A DNA stretch of 64,000 nt, taken from assembly GCF_022414575.1 (NCBI RefSeq), contig NZ_JADWYQ010000010.1, forward strand, positions 77,283 through 141,282, in the 5' to 3' direction. Positions 15,964 to 24,300 of this stretch are shown here, piece after piece. Position 1 is the stretch's first letter; each line of letters starts with the position of its first letter. This stretch comes from Streptomyces sp. MUM 178J. Its GTDB lineage: Bacteria; Actinomycetota; Actinomycetes; Streptomycetales; Streptomycetaceae. The notes below the pieces were generated by a model that ran no database searches, was not told the DNA's origin, and saw only the letters and a program-made list of their open reading frames with translations. The position numbers were made by a program, and so were the translations under genes.

Positions 15964-18477
15964 TCAGGACGCCGGGAAGCCTCCGCCCCGGCGTGCGGTC
16001 GTCAGCGCCCGCGCGAGCGTCTCGACCGTCGAGCAGGAGAACAGCACCCGGACCGGGATCTGAAGGCCGAACTCCTCCTGGAGCCGCAGCGCCACCCGGG
16101 TGGCGATCAGCGAGTCCCCGCCCAAGGCGAAGAAGTCGTCGTGGGCGCCGACCTCGTCGGCCCACAGCGCCTCGGCCCAGATCCGGGCCACCGCCCGCTC
16201 CGCCGGGGTGCGCGGCGCGGTGAACGCCGCCTCCAGGCCGGACCGGGCGCCGTCCGGCGCGGGCAGCGCCGCACGGTCCGTCTTGCCGCTGGGCGTCAGC
16301 GGCAGCCGGTCCAGGAAGACGAACGCGCCGGGCACCATATAGCCGGGCAGCGTGTGCCCGCACCATGCCCGCAGCGCCTCCGCGCCGAGCGTGCGCCCCG
16401 CAGCTGGAACGCAGTAGCCGACGAGGGCCCGCTCGCCCGGCACGTCCTCCCGGACGGTCACCACACAGGAGGCGACGTCCTCGTGGGCGAGCAGCGCCGC
16501 CTCGATCTCGCCCGGCTCGATGCGGAATCCGCGCACCTTCACCTGGTGGTCCAGCCGCCCCAGGAACTCCAGGTTGCCGTCGGGCAACCAGCGCACCAGG
16601 TCGCCTGTGCGGTACACGCGCCCGGCCGCTCCGTCCGCGATCCGCGTGTCGGTGAACCGCTCCCGCGTCAGCTCCGGCCGGTCAAGGTAGCCGCGGGCCA
16701 CCCCCGCGCCGCCGATGAGCAGTTCACCCGGGACGCCTGTCGGCACGGGCCGGTCGGAGGCGTCGACGACGTACACCTCGGTGTTGGGGGTGGGCCGGCC
16801 GATCGGGACCGGGCCCGTCGCGTCCCGGATCTCGGCGACGGTCGCATAGACGGTGGTCTCCGTCGGCCCGTAGCCGTTGACGACGCGGCGGCCCGCCCGC
16901 AGCATCCGCGCGGCCAGCTCCGCGGGCAGGGCCTCGCCCGCGGTGAAGACGGTCAGATCGCGCGGCGTCTCCCGCTCGCCCAGGGCGTCCAGCAGCGGCC
17001 GCCAGGCCGAGGGGGTGGCCTGCACCAGGGTGACGGAGTGCCGGTCGACGAGTTCGGCGAGCGCGCTCGGGGTGTGCACCTGGTCGCGGTCCGCGCCGAT
17101 GATCCGGCCACCGGTGGTCAGCGGCAGGAACACCTCGACACCCGCGATGTCGAACGTGGCGGAGGTGGTGAACAGCACCCGGTCGCTCGTCGGCGCGGGG
17201 AACGTCTCGCGCATCCCGTAGACCAGGTTCACCAGGGACGCGACCGTGACGGCCACGCCCTTGGGTGCGCCGGTGGAGCCCGAGGTGTAGAGCACATAGG
17301 CCAGATGCTCCGGCCCGGCCGCGGGGGAGGGGTCGTGGTCCGGGCCGGCGGCGATCGCCTCCCGGTCCCCGTCCACCGCCACAAGGGCGCGGCCCTCCCC
17401 GGCGAGCCGCTCACACAGGGAGCGCTGGGTCACGACGACCGGCGCGGCCGTGTCGCCGAGGACGAACGCAAGCCGCTCCACGGGGTGTTCCGGATCGAGC
17501 GGAACATACGCCCCGCCGGCCTTCAGCACCGCGAGCAGCGCCACGACCAGTTCGACGCCGCGCTCCAGGCAGACGCCGACCGGGACGTCGGGGCCGACGC
17601 CCAGGTCCTTCAGGCGGTGCGCGAGGCGGTTGGCCCGTGCGTTCAGCTCCCGGTAGGCGACCTCCTCGGAGCCGAAGACCACCGCCGTCGCACCGGGGGT
17701 GCGCGCCGCCTGCTCGGCGAACAGCCGGGCGACCGTCGTGTCCGCCGGGAAGGAGACGGCGTTCCGTCCCCATGCGCCCACCAGCACATCCCGTTCCGTT
17801 GGAGTGAGCGGGTCGAGCTCGCCGAGGACGGCGTCCGGCGCGTCGCCCACGGCTTCCAGCAGCGTGAGGTACGCCCCGGCGAACCGCTCGGCGGTGGCGG
17901 CGTCGAACAGCGCGGTGCGGTAGTCCAGGTGCAGCACAAGACCGGAGCCCTGCTCGTCGTGGGCCAGCGCCAGATCGGGCGGACAACTCCCGGCCGGCAC
18001 GGGCCACACCGACTGCGCGCGAGTGAACACGGCCTGCACCAGAGGATGATGGCCGGCGGCCGGCTCCGGTACGAGGGCGGCGGCCAGCCGCTCGAACGGC
18101 GGCTGCTCGGGGGCGAGCCGCAGGGCCGCGTCCACCTGCTCCGCAAGCCGCCCGAACGGAACTCCGGCGTCGAGATCCGCCCGGACGACGACCGGGACGT
18201 CGTCCACCAGGGCGCCCACCGCCACATCGTGCCGACGGCTCCACCGCCCCAGCAGCGTGTGGTACACGGCGAGCAGCGCGGCGGGCAGACCGACCCCGCG
18301 GTCGGCCGCCGCCTTGCGCAGGGCGTCCGCGACACCCGCCGGGACGAGGCGGGTGTGCCGGGACGTGCCGCCGTCCGCCGCCAGGGTGCGCGGCCGGTCG
18401 GCAGGCAGCTCCAGCGGTTCCAGGTCCGCCAGTTCAGTCCGCAGCCGCTCCAGCGCGTCGGTGGTTGCGTCGGTCAT
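15964..18477 (-). CDS. NRPS: half-condensation, adenylation, carrier (C'-A-PCP)
   Basis: 837 residues from ATG 18477, which overlaps the previous stop (ATGA). Residues ~20-240 match only the C-terminal lobe of a condensation domain (from LELPADRPRT through QPPFERLAAALVPEP); the N-terminal lobe with HHxxxDG is missing. A full A domain follows, with LAYVLYTSGSTGAPKG (A3), FDIAGVEVF (A4), NGYGPTETTVY (A5), YRTGDL (A7) and the catalytic Lys in LTPSGKTDR (A10). The ten-residue specificity code reads D-I-V-Q-F-A-G-V-Y-K, which I cannot match confidently to one amino acid; Asp235 indicates an alpha-amino acid. The PCP has DDFFALGGDSLIAT with the pantetheine Ser. It probably initiates a chain. No thioesterase is attached. 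Confidence 0.88.
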   Translation of the reverse strand: MTDATTDALERLRTELADLEPLELPADRPRTLAADGGTSRHTRLVPAGVADALRKAAADRGVGLPAALLAVYHTLLGRWSRRHDVAVGALVDDVPVVVRADLDAGVPFGRLAEQVDAALRLAPEQPPFERLAAALVPEPAAGHHPLVQAVFTRAQSVWPVPAGSCPPDLALAHDEQGSGLVLHLDYRTALFDAATAERFAGAYLTLLEAVGDAPDAVLGELDPLTPTERDVLVGAWGRNAVSFPADTTVARLFAEQAARTPGATAVVFGSEEVAYRELNARANRLAHRLKDLGVGPDVPVGVCLERGVELVVALLAVLKAGGAYVPLDPEHPVERLAFVLGDTAAPVVVTQRSLCERLAGEGRALVAVDGDREAIAAGPDHDPSPAAGPEHLAYVLYTSGSTGAPKGVAVTVASLVNLVYGMRETFPAPTSDRVLFTTSATFDIAGVEVFLPLTTGGRIIGADRDQVHTPSALAELVDRHSVTLVQATPSAWRPLLDALGERETPRDLTVFTAGEALPAELAARMLRAGRRVVNGYGPTETTVYATVAEIRDATGPVPIGRPTPNTEVYVVDASDRPVPTGVPGELLIGGAGVARGYLDRPELTRERFTDTRIADGAAGRVYRTGDLVRWLPDGNLEFLGRLDHQVKVRGFRIEPGEIEAALLAHEDVASCVVTVREDVPGERALVGYCVPAAGRTLGAEALRAWCGHTLPGYMVPGAFVFLDRLPLTPSGKTDRAALPAPDGARSGLEAAFTAPRTPAERAVARIWAEALWADEVGAHDDFFALGGDSLIATRVALRLQEEFGLQIPVRVLFSCSTVETLARALTTARRGGGFPAS

Positions 18478-20048
18478 GACCCCTCCCGGGTGCCGAGGAT
18501 CCGCGCCAGCGCCGTGCGGTCCGTCTTTCCGTTGTCGTTGAGCGGCAGGCCGTCCAGCCGCCTGATCCGGGCCGGCACCATGTGCAGCGGCATCTGGTCG
18601 CGCAGCCATGCGTCAAGCGCCGCCGGGTCTGCGGCGCGTCCGGCGTAGGCCGCGGCCAGCTCGGTCTCGCCGTCGTCCGCTGGCAGTGCGACCACCGCGG
18701 CGTCGACCACATGCGGGTGGCGTCGCAGCACCGCTTCCACCTCGCCGGTCTCCACCCGGTGGCCGCGTACCTTGACCTGCTGGTCGAGGCGTCCGCAGTG
18801 CACCATCACCCCGTCCACACGCCGGACGCGGTCGCCGGTGCGGTACCAGTGGCCTGCGGTGAGCGGGGCGGAGCCGTCGTACACGACGGCCCGGCCGCCC
18901 TCCTCGTACGACAGGAACCGGCCGGTGTTCTCCCGCGGATCGAGATAGCCGTCGAACCGCTGCGGGCCGCGCACGCACAGCTCGCCCTCGTCGGCGGGCA
19001 GCCCCTCGTCGTCCAGCAGGACGCCTTCCATGTGCGGGTACATGGTCCCGATGGGCACGGTGCCGCCCGGGTACTCGGGCCAGTCGGAACCGGGGCCGGT
19101 CAGCCGGTGGTTGGTGCAGCAGATGGCCAGTTCGGTGGGGCCGTACACATTGTGGATCTGCGACTGAGGGGCCACCTCGCGCCACAGCGCGGCATGCTGG
19201 GCGGTGACCGGCTCCGCGCCGAACATGCTGTGCCTCAGGGAGACGGCCCGGCCCAGCGGAAGGTTGCCGAGCCGCTGCGCCTCCCGCACCACCGACGGCA
19301 CCGAGAACCAGTGCGTCAGACGGCGCTCCACGACGAAGTCCACCGGCGTGTACAGGTCTGTGGCCGTCGGCACGACCAGCGTGCCGCCGCCGCCCCATGT
19401 CGCGAACAGGTCGAAGACATGCGCGTCGAAGGTCAGTCCGAACGCCTGTGACAGCCGGCTGCCCGGCGCGATCTCATAGCGCGGGATGTTGTGCGCGAGG
19501 TACGGGGAGATCTGACGCTGGAGGATCGGCACGCCCTTGGGCTGGCCCGTCGACCCCGAGGTGAACAGGATGTACGCCTCGCCGTCGAGGTCGTGCGCCG
19601 CCGGCGGCAGCGCCCCCGCCGGCGGCGGAGCGTCTGCCCGCTCGTCCTCGGCGAGCTCCAGCACCGTCGGCCGGTGGCGCTCGGGCAACTGCCGGAACAG
19701 GCCGGCGGACCGGCCGTCGACCAGGGCGACCTCGACGCCCGCGCGCTGGGCGACGTCGAGGTTGCGCTGCACGGGATGGTCGGAGTTCAGCGGGACCACG
19801 CCGGCGCCGAGCCGCTGGACGGCCAGGTACCCGGCGTACGCGGCGACGGTGCGGGAGGCCGCCAGCGCCACCCGGCGGGGCGTGCGGCCGTGCTTGTGCA
19901 CGATCCGCTCGGCCACCGTGAGGGCCAGCGCCCGCAGTTCCGCGTAGCTGAGGACTTCGTCGCCGACCTCCAGGGCGGGGTGGTCCGGCAGCCGCCCGGC
20001 GGTCTCCTCGAACCACTGGTACAGGGTGCGCTGCTGAACGGCTGTCAT
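18474..20048 (-). CDS. Stand-alone NRPS adenylation domain
   Basis: 524 residues with a complete A domain and nothing else: EAYILFTSGSTGQPKG (A3), FDAHVFDLFATWG (A4), HNVYGPTELAICC (A5), YRTGDRVRRV (A7), the hinge LDQQVKVRGHRVETGE (A8) and the catalytic Lys in LNDNGKTDR (A10). There is no carrier domain. The specificity code reads D-A-F-F-M-G-V-I-C-K, suggesting an alpha-amino acid with a hydrophobic or aromatic side chain, though I have no exact match. ATG 20048 overlaps the previous stop (ATGA). Directly upstream is a module with a dead A domain, so this enzyme is the natural candidate to load that module's PCP in trans. An MbtH partner is encoded at 44327-44521. Confidence 0.87.
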   Translation of the reverse strand: MTAVQQRTLYQWFEETAGRLPDHPALEVGDEVLSYAELRALALTVAERIVHKHGRTPRRVALAASRTVAAYAGYLAVQRLGAGVVPLNSDHPVQRNLDVAQRAGVEVALVDGRSAGLFRQLPERHRPTVLELAEDERADAPPPAGALPPAAHDLDGEAYILFTSGSTGQPKGVPILQRQISPYLAHNIPRYEIAPGSRLSQAFGLTFDAHVFDLFATWGGGGTLVVPTATDLYTPVDFVVERRLTHWFSVPSVVREAQRLGNLPLGRAVSLRHSMFGAEPVTAQHAALWREVAPQSQIHNVYGPTELAICCTNHRLTGPGSDWPEYPGGTVPIGTMYPHMEGVLLDDEGLPADEGELCVRGPQRFDGYLDPRENTGRFLSYEEGGRAVVYDGSAPLTAGHWYRTGDRVRRVDGVMVHCGRLDQQVKVRGHRVETGEVEAVLRRHPHVVDAAVVALPADDGETELAAAYAGRAADPAALDAWLRDQMPLHMVPARIRRLDGLPLNDNGKTDRTALARILGTREGS

Positions 20049-21358
20049 CGGTTCCTCGATATCCATGTGCGCTCCAGGTTCTCCACCAGGTCGGGGCTGT
20101 GGAGACGTCGGCACTGCTCGACGGCGTAGTCGGCCAGGTAGAGCCGCAGCACGTCCTCGGGCTCTTCATGCGCGTGCAGGATGCGCCGGTTGCCCACGAC
20201 CGCGGGGTCGGCGAGCTCGGCGGCCGCCGCCGCTGCCGCCGCGTCCATGCGGTCGGCCGGCACGGCTTCGTCGCACAGCAGCCGGCCCTCCCCGGACCGC
20301 GCGTCGATCCGCCGGTCCGCGAAGATCGCCTGCCGGGCCAGCCGGTTGCCCGCCACCCGGGACAGCCGCAGGTTGGCCGCGCCCGGGATGATGCCCTCGC
20401 GGAGTGCGGGCAGCGTGAAGTAGGCGTCGTCGGTGGCGATCACCCGGTCGAAGACGAGCAGGATCTGCGCCCCGCCGCCGATCGCGAAGGTGTCCACGGC
20501 GGCCGCCCACGGCTTCTCGACGGGCTCGGGCAGCCAGTCGCCGCCGTCGTCCGGCACGCTCAGACCACGGAAGATCTTGTTGATGTACCCGAGCTCCCGG
20601 GCCAGGAAGAAGTCGATGAGCGAGATCTCGCCCTCGTACAGGCGAGTCAGGTTGATGCCCGCGCTGAACACCCTCCGTCCGGCGTAGCGGGGGTGCGTCA
20701 TCGCCGCGCCGCGCAGCACGCCGACCCGGATCCCGTCGTCCAGCAGCACCAGGTCGACCGCGGCCTCCAGCGCGGCGACCAGCAGGTCGTCCTCGGCGTT
20801 GAGGAACCGCGCGTTGTCCACGGTCACCTCGCCCACCCCGTCCCGCCGCTCGACGGAGACGATGCCGAAGTCGGCCCGGCCCGTGGCACGGAAGGCAGGC
20901 AGGGCCGCCAGCGCCTTCGGGGTCGGCCTGCGCATGGCCTCCATCAGATGCCGCCCCGCGGCGGCGGAGCGCAGCAGCCCCCAGAAGAGGATGCCGTGGT
21001 CGATCTCCCGGCCTTCCTTCACCCGCTGCGGACGCCGTCGCTCCGCCTCGATCTGCTCCTTCGTCGGCGTCAGACCGGGGATCAGACGGGCCGCCCCGGC
21101 GGCGAGGTCGTCCAGCCGGAGGAACGCCCGCCGGCCGTCGGTCAGTTCCGCGTACAGGGTTTCCGCGTGCAGCTCGACGAATCGCCGCCGGGCCCGGCGG
21201 GCCGCCGTGTGCAGCCGGACCGCGGCCTCGCCCGGCCCGGCTGCACGCAGTTCGTCCTCGAAGCGCGCGAGACAGCGGGCCGTCGCCGCGCAGTCGTCGG
21301 CGTATCCCCGGCCCAGCTCGGGCACGGCCGCGGTGCTGTCCACCGCCGTCACCGTCAT
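20045..21358 (-). CDS. DpgC-like cofactor-independent dioxygenase (crotonase superfamily)
   Basis: 437 residues with the two-part layout of DpgC, the 3,5-dihydroxyphenylacetyl-CoA 1,2-dioxygenase: a helical N-terminal domain (about 1-170, including GLTPTKEQIEAERRRPQRVKEGREIDHG, of which KEGREIDHG is most diagnostic) and a crotonase domain. In the latter, RVFSAGINLTRLYEGEI is the first oxyanion segment and DTFAIGGGAQILLVFDRVIA carries the GGGxQ motif with the active-site Gln; the Arg of LRLSRVAGNRLARQ follows. Known DpgC uses O2 without metal or flavin to turn an arylacetyl-CoA into an arylglyoxylate, the precursor of an arylglycine. No DpgA, DpgB, DpgD or aminotransferase lies in the window. 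The enzyme is coupled to its neighbours by ATGA overlaps on both sides. Confidence 0.85.
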   Translation of the reverse strand: MTVTAVDSTAAVPELGRGYADDCAATARCLARFEDELRAAGPGEAAVRLHTAARRARRRFVELHAETLYAELTDGRRAFLRLDDLAAGAARLIPGLTPTKEQIEAERRRPQRVKEGREIDHGILFWGLLRSAAAGRHLMEAMRRPTPKALAALPAFRATGRADFGIVSVERRDGVGEVTVDNARFLNAEDDLLVAALEAAVDLVLLDDGIRVGVLRGAAMTHPRYAGRRVFSAGINLTRLYEGEISLIDFFLARELGYINKIFRGLSVPDDGGDWLPEPVEKPWAAAVDTFAIGGGAQILLVFDRVIATDDAYFTLPALREGIIPGAANLRLSRVAGNRLARQAIFADRRIDARSGEGRLLCDEAVPADRMDAAAAAAAAELADPAVVGNRRILHAHEEPEDVLRLYLADYAVEQCRRLHSPDLVENLERTWISRNR

Positions 21359-24300
21359 CGTGTCCTCCCATGGGTGCGTGTGCGGCCGCGGGCCTTCATG
21401 GCCAGCTGCCGTGCCTGAGCGCGGCCGGAGGCGGCCGGCCGGGCGTCTTCGGCCGCGCCGGCGGCGTCGTTCGCACCGGCGAGGAGCGCCGCCATGGCCC
21501 GGACGGTGGAGTGCCGGAACAGGTCGATCAGGTCGACGTCGCGCTCCAGCGCGGTGCGCAGCCGGTCGCGCAGCCGGATGAGCAGCAGCGAGTTGCCGCC
21601 CGCGTCGAAGAAGCTCACGTCCGGGCCGACGGCGCGGCCGAGGACCTGCTCCCACGCATCGGCGACATGCCGCTCCACGGAGCTCGCAGGCCGCCCCGTC
21701 GCGCTGCGCGCCGCCGTGCGCCGGGCGGCGGCCTCGGCGAGCGCCGTGACCAGGCCGGACCGGTCCGTACGCCCGCTGGGCAGCAGCGGAATGCGGTCCA
21801 GCACCTCCAGTTGCGCGGGGACCATGAAGCCGGGCAGCGTCTCGGCGAGACGGGTGCGCAGCACGTCGGCGGTCACACCCGAGCCGGGGCGGACGACGGC
21901 CGCCGCGACGAGGCCGCCGCCCCGGGCTGCCGCCCGGGTCCCGTCCCCGGTTCCGACCGCAGCCTCCGCGCCGGCTGCGGCCCCGACCCCGGTCCGGCGC
22001 TCCGCCCCGGTCCCGGCCGCGCCCCCGTTCCCGCAGGCGGCGTCCCCGGCTCCGGCTGCCACCGCGGCCCCGCTGCCGGCTGCGGTCCTGTTCACGTGTG
22101 AGGTCGCCATCCCGGCGATGGTCCCCTCCGCGTCTGTGCCTCCGGTTTCGGCCGGGACCGCGGCCCCGGCGCCGGTTGCGGCCCCGGCCCGGGTCTCCGC
22201 CCCGCTCCCGGCTGCCGCCCGGGCCCGGGTTGCGATTCCGCCCCTCGTGCCGGTCCCGGCGCCCCCGGTCGAGTCGCCGGTCCCGGTCGCGTCCGGGCTT
22301 GCGGTTGCGGGGACGGTCCCGTTCGCGGCTGCGGTCCGGTTCGCGTCCGCGTCGCCGGTCCCGGTCGTGGCGGCGTCCGCGTCGCTTCCGGCATCCGCCA
22401 GCACCTCGGCGTGTACGACGGCCGGGTGCGCCAGCAGCGCCGCCCGGACGTCGGAAGCAGCCACCCGTACGCCCCGCACCAGCGCCTGCTCCGTGATCCG
22501 CCCCGCGAACAGCAGTCGGCCGTCCGGGGTTCGGCGCGCCAGATCCCCGGTGGCGAACAGCCGGGCGCCCGGGCTCCCGGTGAAGGGATCGGGCCGGAAC
22601 CGCTCCGCGGTCAGGCCCGGTCGGCCGAGGTAGCCGCGGGTCACGGCCGGGCCGCCGATGTGCAGTTCACCGACGACGCCCGGCGGCGCCGGCCGCCCCA
22701 GGGCGTCCAGCACATACGCCGTGGCCCCGGCGGGCACGCCCAGTTCGACCGTGCGCACCGCGTCATCCGCGCCGACCGGTTGGGCGAGGGCGCATCCGGC
22801 CGTCTCGGCCGTGACGTACAGATGGTGGACCGCCCGGGCCCCGGCGTCGTAGGCCGCCCGCACCTGGGCGGGCGCCAGCGGTTCGCCGCCCGCCAGCACG
22901 AAGGCCGCCCCGGCCGCACCGGGAGCCGACAGCTGCGACGGCGCCGCGTACACCGTGCCGGAGACGGCGTCGCCGTCCGGAACCAGCACCCGGCCGCCGC
23001 GGGTGAGCGGCGCGAAGAGTTCGAACACCGCGCCCGGGGTGTCCGGCGGGCTCTGCAGCGCCACCGAGTCGAGCGCGCCCGAGGGCAGTTCGCGGTGGGC
23101 CCAGCGCAGCCGGGACGCCAGCTGGCGGTGCTCGGCGACCACGGGCAGCGGCTCCCCGGTGACGCCTGAGGTCCGCAGCACCCAGGCCGCGTCGCGGGGG
23201 CCGGCGGACCGGGCGCGGGCGTCCGGCCCGCCGTCATCCGAAGCCGCGGGGGCGTCCGGCACGGCGCTGCGCGCGACGTCCAGTTCCACCACGTGCACGC
23301 GTGTGTGGTCGAACAGGGAGAACGAGACGCCGTCCGCGAGGACGGTCTCCACCTCCGCGTCTTCGACGGCCAGCCGCAGCAGGAAGGCGGGCAGCGCCGG
23401 ATCGAGCGGGACGCATGCGCCGCCCGCCTTCAGCACGCCGAGGTGGGCGGCGGCCAGTTCGAAGGAGGCCGGGGCGCACACGCCGACCCGCACCTCGGGG
23501 CCGACGCCGCGATGCCGCAGCCGGTCCGCGAGACGCTCCGCCGCCGCGTCCAGCTCGCCGTACGTCCACGACCGCTCCCCGGCGCTCAAGGCGACCGCGT
23601 CGGGCGTGCGCGCGACCTGCTCGGCCACCAGCGTGTGCACACACTCCTCGACGGCTTCCCCAGCCGTCCGCCCGCCGTCTGGCGCCGACCGCAGCAGCTC
23701 CGCCTCGGTGGGCCGCAGCAGCTCGGACACCCGGGCCGCCGGGTCGGCGCCGACGCGCTCCAGCACGGTCCGCAGACAGGTGAGCAACTGCTCGGCGGCG
23801 GCGTCCTCGAAGAGCTCGGTGCGGTAGTCGACCACGGCCAGCAGACCCTCGTCGGTCTCCACCGTGTCGATGGCCAGATCGGTCTTCATCGTCGGCAGCC
23901 GCAGCTCCGCGGCCCGGAACACCGCCTCGCCCGCCCGGTGGACGCGCGCCGCCGGCTGATGGGTGTACATCACCTGGTACAGCGGGTGGTAGCTCGGATC
24001 GCGGGAGACGCCGAGGGCGTCCATCACCTCGTCGACGGGCAGGTCCGCATGGTCCAGGGCGTCCAGCAGGTCGCCGCGCACCGCGCCGAGCAGTTCCTCG
24101 AAGCGCGGGTCGCCCGACAGGTCGCCGCGCAGCACCACGGGCCGCGTGAGATAGCCGATGAGCCCGGCGCTGCCGGGGGTGTCCCGGCCGGAGACGGCCA
24201 TGCCGGTGAGCACGTCGACGCCGCCGTACCGGCTCAGCACCACGTCCGTCGCGGCCTTGAGGACCATGTACAGGCTGCACCGCCTGGCGCGCGCGAGCCT

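Noticed and set aside
10759..18648. A 2629-codon plus-strand open frame across the NRPS/ATP-grasp genes
   Set aside because: It is antisense to well-supported genes; its product is Arg/Gly/His-rich with no domain. High-GC DNA yields such mirror frames.
20045..21358. Glycopeptide (vancomycin-type) cluster suggested by the DpgC-like gene
   Set aside because: No DpgA/B/D, Hpg genes, P450 cross-linking enzymes, X domain or seven-module NRPS are present.
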